From contig JAUIBR010000046.1 of assembly GCA_030427705.1 (NCBI GenBank), forward strand, positions 1-55,899: a DNA stretch of 55,899 nucleotides, in the 5' to 3' direction. Origin of the DNA: a bacterium. GTDB taxonomy: Bacteria; Myxococcota_A; Bradymonadia; Bradymonadales; Bradymonadaceae. Below are positions 44,567 to 53,249 of the stretch, piece by piece (position 1 is the first letter of the stretch; each line of letters starts with the position of its first letter). The position numbers were made by a program, and so were the translations under genes. The notes beneath the pieces were generated by a model. The model saw only the letters and a list, made by a program, of their open reading frames with translations, did not search any database and was not told where the DNA came from.

Positions 44567-44684
44567 GTTCTTGGTTCTTGGTCATTCGTACTTGGTTCTT
44601 GGCCCTTGGCAAAACCAGGCTGGTATGGCGATCATCAAGAACTAAAAACCAAGAACCAACGACCAACGACCAAGAACCAATAAT
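44565..44684. repeat. Imperfect palindrome of TTCTTGG-type repeats between a lipoprotein gene and the ligase gene
   Basis: The left arm (44565-44609) is built from TTCTTGG/CTTGG units; the right arm (44638-44684) from CCAAGAACCAA/CGACCAA units, its inverted complement. The right arm runs to the ATG (44683) of the ligase gene, so it occupies the region where its ribosome site should be. A left-arm-like copy also follows the stop at 42125 (42122-42151). Confidence 0.7.
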
Positions 44685-46503
44685 GGAAATTAAGGACAAA
44701 ACCGTCGTCCTCACCGGCGCGATTACGGGCATGACTCGTAAGGAAGCGGCCAAGAAGCTTGAGGAAATCGGGGCGAACGTGCTGTCGTCCGTGACCAAAA
44801 AGACCGACATCGTTTTCTACGGTGACAAACCCGGCTCAAAACTCGCCAAAGCCGAGTCCTACGGCATTGCAGTCTACGACGAATCCGTGCTGCATGAGCT
44901 GCTTGGTTCAGCGCCAAAGGTCGAACGGACCGAAGAGGTCGAAGACGATGACGAAGAGGTCGAAGTCCTGCAAGAGATTGAGGACGGCGAAGAAGTCGAA
45001 GTTCAAGGCTCGGCCGCTGATCCGTATGTCTTGAAGAACACGGGCGGCGTGTATTCGTGCACCTGTCCGGCATGGCGCAATCAATCGGTCGCCATCGACA
45101 AACGCACATGCAAGCACTTGCGGGCGGTCCGAGGCGAAGCTGCCGAAGCCAAGCGCGTTGGCGGCTCGCACAACGTTCGCAAGACCGCCAAGACCGAAAG
45201 CGACAAGCCCAACCTTCTGCTGGCCCAAAAGTGGGAGACGCATGTCGACCCAACCGGTTGGTGGATGAGCGAGAAGCTCGACGGCGTTCGCGCGTATTGG
45301 GACGGCAAGACTTTCTGGTCTCGCCTTGGCAATGAGTTCCTCGCCCCAGATTGGTTCACCGAACACCTGCCGGACTGGCCGCTCGACGGCGAGTTGTGGA
45401 TGGACCGCGGGGAGTTCCAGAAGGCCGTTGGCATCGTCAAACGGCAAGACCGTGGCAAGGCCTGGGAGGACATCAAGTACATCGTGTTTGATGCACCCGA
45501 CCACGAAGGCGAATTCGAAGAGCGCGTGCAGCACTTGAAAGACACGATCGGCGAAGGCATTTCCAAGTATGCAGAAGTGCTTGAACATTTCGTCTGTGAC
45601 GGAATCGACCACCTCACCGACGAGCTCAAACGCATCGAAGAGTTGGGCGGTGAAGGCGTCATGCTTCGCGAAAAGAAGTCGAAATACATCGGCAGCCGCT
45701 CCACCACGCTCTTGAAGGTGAAGAGCTTCCATGACGCGGAAGCCAAGGTCATCGGGTACACCGATGGCGCGGGTCGACACCGTGGGCGAATTGGCGCATT
45801 GATGCTGGCTCGTCCAGACGGCGTCGAGTTTAAATGCGGCACCGGGCTTTCGGACCACGACCGAGAAAACCCGCCTGAAATCGGGACGATCGTGACCTAT
45901 CGATATCAGGAACTCACCAAAGCTGGCGTACCTCGTTTTCCATCTTATGTCGGGGTCCGAGCAGACGCCGAATGGCCAGATGACGCTGTAGAGGTCAACG
46001 CCAAGACCGAGGCCTGGCCTGGCGACTCAAAAGCGAAGAAGACCAAACCCAATCCAAAAACCAAAACCAACCCACCCAAGAAGGCCGGAAAAGTGGACGA
46101 AGAAACAACGCTCAAAAAACATGACGAAACCTGGCATGTTTCACGATCAGGCTCGACGATTTCTATTACGCTTTCGTCCGACCAAGATGCCCAGGACGAG
46201 TTCGAGCGCCTCATTGGTCAGAAAATGAAGCGTGGCTTTGTGCTGGTTGAAGGCGATGAGTCAGACGCCGAGGACGTGGAAACCGCTGAACCCGGCGAAA
46301 CACGCCGCTGCGAGTACTCCGACGGTTCTTCCAATAAGTTCTGGGAGATCACAGTCTCAGGTAACACGCACCTTGCACGCTGGGGCCGAATCGGCACGAG
46401 CGGCCAAACCAAAGAGAAGTCCTTCAAGACCGCAGAAGAAGCGCAGAAGGATGCGGACAAACAATTCGAAAAGAAGGTCAAGAAGGGCTACGTCGAAGTC
46501 TGA
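44683..46503 (+). CDS. ATP-dependent DNA ligase with BRCT, SWIM and WGR domains
   Basis: A 606-residue protein. Residues 1-76: BRCT domain (KTVVLTGAITGMTRKEAA). Residues 78-108: acidic linker. Residues 124-150: SWIM-type zinc finger (Cys126, Cys128, Cys143, His145). Residues about 182-420: ATP-dependent ligase core with the adenylation lysine Lys198 in SEKLDGVR, LDGELW, and GGEGVMLRE. Residues 441-470: Lys/Pro-rich linker. Residues about 541-604: WGR domain (HLARWGRIGTSGQ). A degenerate WGR-like stretch (480-522, HVSRSGST, KRGFVLVE) lies before it. It should seal DNA nicks; the extra domains suggest DNA-break recruitment. The frame extends 35 codons upstream, but homology starts at ATG 44683; no clear ribosome site. 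Confidence 0.9.
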   Translation: MEIKDKTVVLTGAITGMTRKEAAKKLEEIGANVLSSVTKKTDIVFYGDKPGSKLAKAESYGIAVYDESVLHELLGSAPKVERTEEVEDDDEEVEVLQEIEDGEEVEVQGSAADPYVLKNTGGVYSCTCPAWRNQSVAIDKRTCKHLRAVRGEAAEAKRVGGSHNVRKTAKTESDKPNLLLAQKWETHVDPTGWWMSEKLDGVRAYWDGKTFWSRLGNEFLAPDWFTEHLPDWPLDGELWMDRGEFQKAVGIVKRQDRGKAWEDIKYIVFDAPDHEGEFEERVQHLKDTIGEGISKYAEVLEHFVCDGIDHLTDELKRIEELGGEGVMLREKKSKYIGSRSTTLLKVKSFHDAEAKVIGYTDGAGRHRGRIGALMLARPDGVEFKCGTGLSDHDRENPPEIGTIVTYRYQELTKAGVPRFPSYVGVRADAEWPDDAVEVNAKTEAWPGDSKAKKTKPNPKTKTNPPKKAGKVDEETTLKKHDETWHVSRSGSTISITLSSDQDAQDEFERLIGQKMKRGFVLVEGDESDAEDVETAEPGETRRCEYSDGSSNKFWEITVSGNTHLARWGRIGTSGQTKEKSFKTAEEAQKDADKQFEKKVKKGYVEV

Positions 46504-46510
46504 CGACTGC

Positions 46511-48517
46511 CTAGTATCTAGACACTGGCGTGGTTCTGATCGCCCGCGACATCGGCAGAATATGCCACTTGGGATACTTGTCCGCGGGGCGGATTAGGCG
46601 AAAACCCCAACTTCCGCGGCATTTCACCTCGCCAGAAGTCAGCAAAGCGCATGTGTGAAATGCGCCCGCCTCGACGTCCTTAACTGTCCCACCAAAATCC
46701 AGTCTGATTGGCTTTTTGTGGGGAATGTTGGGCCCAGGAGCTCCTGATATCTGGCCATAGCTGTTCGTGCCGGAGCATTTGACGACGCCCTTGGCCGTCA
46801 GATGACACAGGTGATGCACGCCGGCGGTCAAAGTGGTTGTATCCGGAAACGTCCCGAGTTCGGTGGTCTTATACGGCTGCATCGCATCGAAAACTGGCAA
46901 CATGATTCCACCAGTCAGCAGCCCAAAGACCAATTCTGGTCCGCTCATGCCCTTCTTTGCGTGCTTGTACAGGTTGCCGTTTCCGATGATGTAGTAACTA
47001 CCGGCCGCGGTCCGCACCGTCTGGCCCTGACCCTCGGGGACCTTTCGCGTTTTAGCTTTGGTGAACCTCGCCTTCGTATACTTGCTGTGTTCCAGCGCCC
47101 ACGGTTTCGAGAAGTCGTATGCCGGCGGGAACAGCGAATACCGGTATTGGCGGTCTTCGTGCGTCCACGTCACGCCCCACTCCGAAACTTTGAGATCCTT
47201 GGGTCGATGGCGCAGTTTCAGGGGTCGAATCTTGCGCCATTGTGCCAGCTTGGGTTCCTTCTTGGTCGTCGCACGCCACCAGCATTTGAGCGACTTTTCA
47301 AACTCCGCGCACAGCACACGTTTCCCGGCATGGATATCGATTGCACCGGCCGCATCGGGAATCAGCTCGGTTTGCCCCAGCGGCCCCATGCTTGGCCCCG
47401 CACAACGAACTTGCCCGTCGGCCAACAACGCGCAGTTGAACTCGCTCCCCGACGCTATCGCAGTCGCATTCTCAAAGATGGTCTCGGTGTGGGTGGGCAT
47501 AGGCTCACCCAAACGCTCGCCGTAACACATTAGTTTGTTGTCTGAGACGACACATGTTGGTCCGTGCGCAGCGGTTGCGAAGTCCGTCACGGAATCGCCC
47601 TGCCACAGCTCTGATGGTCCATCGCAGGGCTCGTGCGTTGGCGCCCAAAATCCCGCTTCTCGTCTTACAAACACCAGTCCGCGTTTCGTCTTTACGACCA
47701 GGCGGCGGTAGCCGGTGTCGATTTCGATGGCATCGTCGACCCCGCAGAGCGTCGTGCGCCCAGTTCCCGGTCCTACAAGACGCTCATCGAAGATGACTTC
47801 GCCATCTTGTGTGACTGCCGCGATGCCGTCATAGGTCACTTCGAACTGCTTGACGGGCTCGATCTTGTAGCGCTTCGGCTTATCGCTGGTCCGAAAATTC
47901 CACCAGATCGCCACTTTGCCCGAGGCATCGGTGGCGGCGAGCACGGATCGCCCGAAGATATCGTAGAGGCTGAGGTGAACGATGTCGTCGTAGTCGTCGG
48001 GCATCGCCAGGTCAGTGTGACCGCCCTTATGAGACGCGAATGCAGGAAACGTGTGGCATTGAATCTGGCGACCTTGAAATGAACAGACCGAATCTTCACC
48101 GGCTACAAAATTCGATTCGGGGTCGGTGATTGTGGACTTCGCCTTGCCACAGTGCACCGTGTCGTCCTGCAAAGTGACGCAAGGTCGCGGCGCAAATCCC
48201 ATGATTTGAACTCGCTTTATGTCGTTGGCCACCAATCGAAATTTAAAGTGCTCGAACCCCGCCTCACCGCAATATGCATTGCCTGCGCGGCGGACACATA
48301 CCATTCGCTTGCGCACCTCGATCTGCTCGATAGGTGTGGCCTCAAAGGCCACCTGGTCCGACACCTTTAGGGCGTCGCTCACTCCGAATTCGACGTGCCG
48401 TTGTGCGGACTCCACGTCATACACAGTCATCGTTGGAGTAAATACGGTGGCGCACCCCGTGGCCCACAATGCAGCCACGAGCGCGACGAACAACCTCACA
48501 GTGAACAGAGGTTCCAT
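46511..48517 (-). CDS. RCC1-like repeat lipoprotein
   Basis: A 668-residue lipoprotein, signal peptide ending WATGC. The mature part has repeated Cys-x-Leu-x-x-x-G-x-V-x-C-x-G units (NCALLADGQVRCAG, LCHLTAKGVVKCSG, TCALLTSGEVKCRG), the RCC1-like propeller style common in Myxococcota surface proteins, with paired Cys. ATG 48517 begins the signal peptide and lies 22 bases inside the end of the upstream gene. The convergent ligase stop is 7 bases away. Binding partner unknown. Confidence 0.82.
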   Translation of the reverse strand: MEPLFTVRLFVALVAALWATGCATVFTPTMTVYDVESAQRHVEFGVSDALKVSDQVAFEATPIEQIEVRKRMVCVRRAGNAYCGEAGFEHFKFRLVANDIKRVQIMGFAPRPCVTLQDDTVHCGKAKSTITDPESNFVAGEDSVCSFQGRQIQCHTFPAFASHKGGHTDLAMPDDYDDIVHLSLYDIFGRSVLAATDASGKVAIWWNFRTSDKPKRYKIEPVKQFEVTYDGIAAVTQDGEVIFDERLVGPGTGRTTLCGVDDAIEIDTGYRRLVVKTKRGLVFVRREAGFWAPTHEPCDGPSELWQGDSVTDFATAAHGPTCVVSDNKLMCYGERLGEPMPTHTETIFENATAIASGSEFNCALLADGQVRCAGPSMGPLGQTELIPDAAGAIDIHAGKRVLCAEFEKSLKCWWRATTKKEPKLAQWRKIRPLKLRHRPKDLKVSEWGVTWTHEDRQYRYSLFPPAYDFSKPWALEHSKYTKARFTKAKTRKVPEGQGQTVRTAAGSYYIIGNGNLYKHAKKGMSGPELVFGLLTGGIMLPVFDAMQPYKTTELGTFPDTTTLTAGVHHLCHLTAKGVVKCSGTNSYGQISGAPGPNIPHKKPIRLDFGGTVKDVEAGAFHTCALLTSGEVKCRGSWGFRLIRPADKYPKWHILPMSRAIRTTPVSRY

Positions 48518-49923
48518 GCTGGATTTACACATACAACTGCAGCGCTGCCGTAGTCTGTCGAAGTTTGCTGGCACGTGCCGCCTAGGTCGCGACATAGCAG
48601 CCCACCGATATTCTCTGGGTTACCTGCGTCGTAACACAGCGTCGAGCAGATGCACTCGCCAGTTGGGAATCGCAACGACGTTCCGTCGGGACAGTTACTT
48701 CCGGCGGAGTCCGCACATGACGTTCCGATGAGGGTGTTGGGGTTGTAAGCATTGGTCTTTGAAATCCAAAAGTCGTTTCGGCACGCGCCGCCGGGCCCTC
48801 CTCCAGTCTGGCATGACCCGCAATCCTGTGGACAGTTCCCGCATGTCTCCAAGCCGTTGCATGTCAGGTCACCACATGCGGGCGCTTGCTGGCAAGGTCC
48901 GCAATCGTAAGTACACAGGCAAACCTCGTCAGCCGTGCACAATCCGTCGCCACAAGGACTCGCGCAGTCTTGCGGGCAGCGCACATACGACTCCTGTGGC
49001 GCGCAGTAGCCATCACCGCACGCACCGCAGTCGTTTTCCAGGCAGACGATCCCAAAATCTTCGATGCACGTTCGTTGGCTGCACTCACCCAGGTCAAACG
49101 GGTCCGCACATGCCACGAAGTCGGCTCGTTTCTCTGGGCTGGACAGGTAGCACTCCTTCAAACATTGACCTAATGGGTCTTCATTGATGCAACCCTGTTC
49201 CTGGTAGTCCGCGCAGGCCAGGAAGCAATCGATACCGTCGAGTTGTGGGCAATCGGCGGTACATTGGGTGCCAGACGACGTTTCGAACGACTCCAACGCC
49301 TCGCATCGTCCGTCACCGCAGCCGTAAAGCGTGCCATACATACAGAGGTTGCAGGCGTCAGGTTCGGTAGGAAACTCGCATTCTAGGAATCCAGCAATCG
49401 CGGCCTCATCAGCTGCGGCACAGGCGGCGCGACACGCGACGGCGGGCGGTCCACCGCTGTTTGGGCAGATCCCCTCAACCTCTTCGCACTTTGCAACGCA
49501 ATCGGCCCGATTCGGGGGTGGGCAATCTTGGGCGCATGACGTGTAGTCCTCCCCAATCGAGCAGTGTCTATCGCCACAAGATGGACCAGAGTTCGTGTTG
49601 TTCTGGTTGTTGGAGTTGTTGCCGTTGTTTGCGTTGTTCGAGTTATTGGCATTGTTCGCGTTGTTCGCGTTGTTCGACGCGCCTTCAACGCAAGTCCCGA
49701 CCGCCCCCTCAAGTTGGCAGTCTTCTCCGGCCAAACAGTTCACATCCGAGAGACAGCCCGGCGAACATTGCCCTTCGGCCGCGCAATAGGAGCCGGGCTG
49801 ACATGTAATCGAGCCGCATTCCACAAAGCCGCGCTGCGTCTTCTGCTTTTCACCGCCATCGTCAGAGCAACCAAAGCCAACTGACATCAGCACCACCAGC
49901 ACACCAAAAATCAATCCATTCAT
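48496..49923 (-). CDS. Cys-rich lipoprotein with NNX linker and CGDGxC repeats
   Basis: A 475-residue lipoprotein, lipobox GFGC. The first part has EGF-like Cys spacing (GSYCAAEGQCSPGC), then an Asn-Asn-X linker, then five units of CGD-x-x-C ... E ... C ... DC (for example CGDGYCAPQESYVRCPQDC). Repeats of this type occur in myxobacterial surface proteins, probably disulfide-bonded. ATG 49923 has GGAG 7 bases upstream and starts the signal peptide. Its end overlaps the RCC1-like lipoprotein start, so the two are cotranscribed. Confidence 0.85.
   Translation of the reverse strand: MNGLIFGVLVVLMSVGFGCSDDGGEKQKTQRGFVECGSITCQPGSYCAAEGQCSPGCLSDVNCLAGEDCQLEGAVGTCVEGASNNANNANNANNSNNANNGNNSNNQNNTNSGPSCGDRHCSIGEDYTSCAQDCPPPNRADCVAKCEEVEGICPNSGGPPAVACRAACAAADEAAIAGFLECEFPTEPDACNLCMYGTLYGCGDGRCEALESFETSSGTQCTADCPQLDGIDCFLACADYQEQGCINEDPLGQCLKECYLSSPEKRADFVACADPFDLGECSQRTCIEDFGIVCLENDCGACGDGYCAPQESYVRCPQDCASPCGDGLCTADEVCLCTYDCGPCQQAPACGDLTCNGLETCGNCPQDCGSCQTGGGPGGACRNDFWISKTNAYNPNTLIGTSCADSAGSNCPDGTSLRFPTGECICSTLCYDAGNPENIGGLLCRDLGGTCQQTSTDYGSAAVVCVNPAWNLCSL
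49591..49677 (-). repeat. 9-base coding repeat, Asn-Asn-X linker
   Basis: About nine 9-base units coding NNA, NNS, NNG, NNQ or NNT between the two Cys-rich parts of the lipoprotein gene. Confidence 0.9.
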
Positions 49924-50006
49924 TTCGCGCTCCATTTCAGTCACGCGCGAAACCTATCAGAACATCCAGCGATTGGGGGCGTCAAAATTGACGCATGCTG
50001 CCGGAT

Positions 50007-50035
50007 TTGATCGCGTCCGGTGGAGCCTGTATTAA
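50007..50035 (+). promoter_or_regulatory. Possible sigma-70-type promoter for the DUF3160 gene
   Basis: TTGATC at 50007-50012, a 17-base spacer, then TATTAA at 50030-50035, 33 bases before the start codon. A perfect 10-base palindrome ATTACGTAAT (50035-50044) overlaps its end and could be a regulator site. Pattern only. Confidence 0.35.
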
Positions 50036-50067
50036 TTACGTAATCCACAAATAGATTGGGGCACCCA

Positions 50068-52254
50068 ATGAAGAAACTCCACGTCATCATTCTCGCAGTC
50101 TTGCTCTCGGCCTGTATGTCAGCTGAAGAGAAGACAGCCCAAAACAACGTGACGGACCAAACCCCGTCCAACAATCGGGACGACAACCTCCTCATTACGC
50201 CTATCGACGGCGAGGAAGAGGTGCGGGAAAAACTGGATTCCCTGCTCAGGCTAAGCCCGTCGCAATTGCAGATGACACGTGCGGTAAACCACTCGACCGA
50301 CCTCGGCTACAACCCCGCCGAGGCTGAGCATCTGGAGCTGATTCAGGATTCCGCCCTGGCGCTGACGGACGAAGAGATGACCCGCCTTGAGGCGCACGGT
50401 TTCGTTCTGCGGGACCCCGGCTACCCCTCTTTCACATATGGATACGCCGAGATCTATCTAGAGGATTTGCCGATCTACATTTCTGCCGATTCTATCATCC
50501 ATGCCGTCCATCGATCCTTCGATAATGTGCTGAAGTACATCGAATGGGATACACTGCTTCCCGCGCTGCAGGCGATGATCAACTCAATGCGCCAAGAACT
50601 GCGAACCGGCGCAGCCGACGAGTATTCACCCGAGATTCGGGCAGACCTCGACTTGTACCTCGCCGTCGGAAAGAGCCTCCTTGATGGAATGCCAGCGTCG
50701 CCCGTTGCGGGGGCCGACCAAACGCAAATCGTAGACCTCGTCGACAAGGCCGTGGCAGCCAATGGCGTAGAGACGACGCAGCTGTTTGGTTCGCAGCGAG
50801 AACTCGATTTCTCCCAGTTCAAACCTCGTGGCCACTACACAGACAGCGCCGAACTGGAAAATTACTTTCGCGCGATGATGTGGTTTGGCCGAATCGACTT
50901 CAGGGTCCTAGAGCCAAATCCGGAGACACACGAACTTGAGTTCCAACGCGAGAGCCTTGAAACCGCCTACGCGCTGGAATCATTGATGACCGCCAATAGC
51001 AAGGCAGATTGGGCCAACATCGACGAGACCATCGGGCTGTTTGTCGGGGAGAGCGACTACATGACTATCCCGCAGCTCGACACATTGCTTCAGTCGCTCG
51101 AGCTTGATTCGGCTGACCAGCTTGGCCAGAAATCCGACGCTGAGATCGCGCAGGTCATGCAGAAATATGGCTTTGGAACGCAACGAATCTCGAGCCACTA
51201 CATCAAAAATGGCTGGCGAAAAACCATGCCGCTTTCTGTCACGTTTGCTTTCTTTGGACAACGGTACGTTGTCGATTCGCACGTGATGTCGAATGTCGTC
51301 TACGACCGGGCTGGCGGCGGCAGCATTCCACGTATGATGCCCGACCCGCTTGATGTTGCGTACGCCGCGCTGGGGAATGATCAAGCGGTTTCGCTCCTCA
51401 TGCCGCAGCTTCAAGAGTATCCATACGCGCCGGACCTGGAGGCTATGCGCGTGTTAACCGACGCGCATGGGGACGACTACTGGAACAAGAATCTCTACAA
51501 CAGCTGGATGAAGGCGCTACGTGCGCTTTCACCGACGAGCGAGATTTCCGATCCCAATTCGGGCTTACCGGCTGTGGCACGCACAGAACCTTGGGGACGC
51601 CGTGTTCTGAACACACAGCTCGCTTCCTGGGCCGAGCTTCGCCGAGACACAATTCTCTACGCGAAGCAGTCCTACACCTCAGGCGCATCGTGCGAGTATC
51701 CCGACGCGTACGTCGACCCCTATCCTGAGTTCTTCGCTGCCCTGGCGGACTTTGCTGCGCTCGGGGAGGCAACCGTTGCCAAATGGCAGCGTGGGGACCG
51801 CCATGTAGCGTACTTTCAAAACCTTGGTGTCATCATGAAGCGACTTGAAGACATGGCGCGAGCACAGAGAATTGGCGAGCCTCTAACGCAGGAGCAGTTG
51901 GACTGGGTGAATGAGGCCGTCGTAATCGATCGAAATTGCGATGGTTCACCCATTCCACGCGGATGGTACCCCCAGCTTATCTACGGGGAATCTGCCGAGT
52001 TCGACCCCACGATTGCAGATGTTCACACACAACCGACCGAAGCGGACGGGACCGAGGTTGGAAAGGTGCTCCACGTGGGCACCGGCATGGCTCGCATGAT
52101 GGTTGTCACGATCGATACCTGCACTGGTCCGAGGGCGTACGTCGGATTGGCTTCTTCGTATTATGAGCGGATTACTGAGAACTTTGAGCGACTAAACGAT
52201 CAGGAATGGTCTGCGGATATCTCAGGATCTCCGGATTGGCTAAACGACCTTTAG
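50068..52254 (+). CDS. DUF3160-family lipoprotein
   Basis: A 728-residue lipoprotein, lipobox LLSAC. It shows the family's landmarks: SFTYGYAEIY, ISADSIIHAVHRSFDN, and the strongly conserved RGHYTDSAELENYFRAMMWFGR region. The family is widespread in bacteria; its biochemical role is not established, and no catalytic residues are claimed here. ATG 50068 is chosen because it begins the signal peptide; a TTG four codons upstream is in frame. Its TAG overlaps the TAA of the convergent thiolase-like gene. Confidence 0.88.
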   Translation: MKKLHVIILAVLLSACMSAEEKTAQNNVTDQTPSNNRDDNLLITPIDGEEEVREKLDSLLRLSPSQLQMTRAVNHSTDLGYNPAEAEHLELIQDSALALTDEEMTRLEAHGFVLRDPGYPSFTYGYAEIYLEDLPIYISADSIIHAVHRSFDNVLKYIEWDTLLPALQAMINSMRQELRTGAADEYSPEIRADLDLYLAVGKSLLDGMPASPVAGADQTQIVDLVDKAVAANGVETTQLFGSQRELDFSQFKPRGHYTDSAELENYFRAMMWFGRIDFRVLEPNPETHELEFQRESLETAYALESLMTANSKADWANIDETIGLFVGESDYMTIPQLDTLLQSLELDSADQLGQKSDAEIAQVMQKYGFGTQRISSHYIKNGWRKTMPLSVTFAFFGQRYVVDSHVMSNVVYDRAGGGSIPRMMPDPLDVAYAALGNDQAVSLLMPQLQEYPYAPDLEAMRVLTDAHGDDYWNKNLYNSWMKALRALSPTSEISDPNSGLPAVARTEPWGRRVLNTQLASWAELRRDTILYAKQSYTSGASCEYPDAYVDPYPEFFAALADFAALGEATVAKWQRGDRHVAYFQNLGVIMKRLEDMARAQRIGEPLTQEQLDWVNEAVVIDRNCDGSPIPRGWYPQLIYGESAEFDPTIADVHTQPTEADGTEVGKVLHVGTGMARMMVVTIDTCTGPRAYVGLASSYYERITENFERLNDQEWSADISGSPDWLNDL

Positions 52255-53249
52255 GCACCTCGTTCTGCCCGCAGGACAGCCAGCCCCTGCAACCCGCCGA
52301 CACCACCATTGCCATGCACAACCCCGACTCCGCCGTCTGCACGGAGGCGTTCGGCGGTCAATATCAACCCGCGCAGGGCTGGGTTGTTCCACGGCGCTCG
52401 AGACAGATTCATCCCGCCAGAAACGGTGATCTCAACATTGTCAAAAAATGACATAGTTGATTGGAAATCTCGAGACCACCCTGCGTTAACACAGAACGCA
52501 ATCGGTACGATTGGAAAGCACGTGTACAGCTCCAACACCGCATCTTCAGGGTTGATTCTGTCCAGCCCGACCTCGTCCATGACGGTCCGCAAATGGTGGT
52601 ATGGCGCAATCTGCGAAACGTGCGCGGGCCCATCATCCACCGATGCGGTTGCGACCGCTGTCACCTGAACTGAATCATCCAACCCGAGCGTGTTAACCGC
52701 CGTTTGGTTGGCCAATACGACCTCACCCACAAAATCGATATTGGGGTTGGCGCAGTCGTTTCTGCGAAGCAGCTCAGTGACCTTGGGATTGTCCCGTTCA
52801 GATACCGACAGGCCCCGCGCTTCGGCGGTTCGACGGTAGTTCTGGTGCAGCGCATCGGCGAGCCCGCGAAACGACGACAAATCCCAGCCATGGAGTTCGA
52901 AGAACGCGCGCGTCAGCCGCGTGTAGGCCTCCGGAATCGACACGCCGTCGTAGATGTCCATCAGACTCGCACGTTCGTCGCGTTCGTAACCCGTTCTCAG
53001 TTGATCGCGGCCAGAAATCAGCACCACATCAGCGTCTGACTCCAAAGCGTCTCGCGCAGACGCGAGCGCAAGCAACGGGCCATTGCCGCTCTTGAAGCGG
53101 CCTGGCTTGGTCTCCCACCCATCGGCGAGTGATTGAATGTGTAGGGTCTGACATCGCAGACCCTGGGCCTGCGCACGTCGTATCAAGTCGACATGCGGGG
53201 CACCTTGAACGTGGTCGTCTTCAACAAGATATGTTGAGGCGACAAACAC
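52251..53249 (-). CDS. Thiolase-fold protein, short, without obvious catalytic Cys
   Basis: A 332-residue protein whose C-terminal half matches the SCP-x/thiolase-like family: LELYTCFPIVPIAF, ITVSGGMNLSRAPWNNPALRG, and GVVHGNGGVGGLQG. The first half has SGNGPLLALASARDAL, aligned to the active-site helix region of relatives, but I find no Cys in the usual nucleophile context. It is shorter than most relatives (about 400-500). It begins with GTG directly after the TAG of murA (TAGGTG), so it is cotranscribed with murA. Reaction unknown. Confidence 0.72.
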   Translation of the reverse strand: MFVASTYLVEDDHVQGAPHVDLIRRAQAQGLRCQTLHIQSLADGWETKPGRFKSGNGPLLALASARDALESDADVVLISGRDQLRTGYERDERASLMDIYDGVSIPEAYTRLTRAFFELHGWDLSSFRGLADALHQNYRRTAEARGLSVSERDNPKVTELLRRNDCANPNIDFVGEVVLANQTAVNTLGLDDSVQVTAVATASVDDGPAHVSQIAPYHHLRTVMDEVGLDRINPEDAVLELYTCFPIVPIAFCVNAGWSRDFQSTMSFFDNVEITVSGGMNLSRAPWNNPALRGLILTAERLRADGGVGVVHGNGGVGGLQGLAVLRAERGA

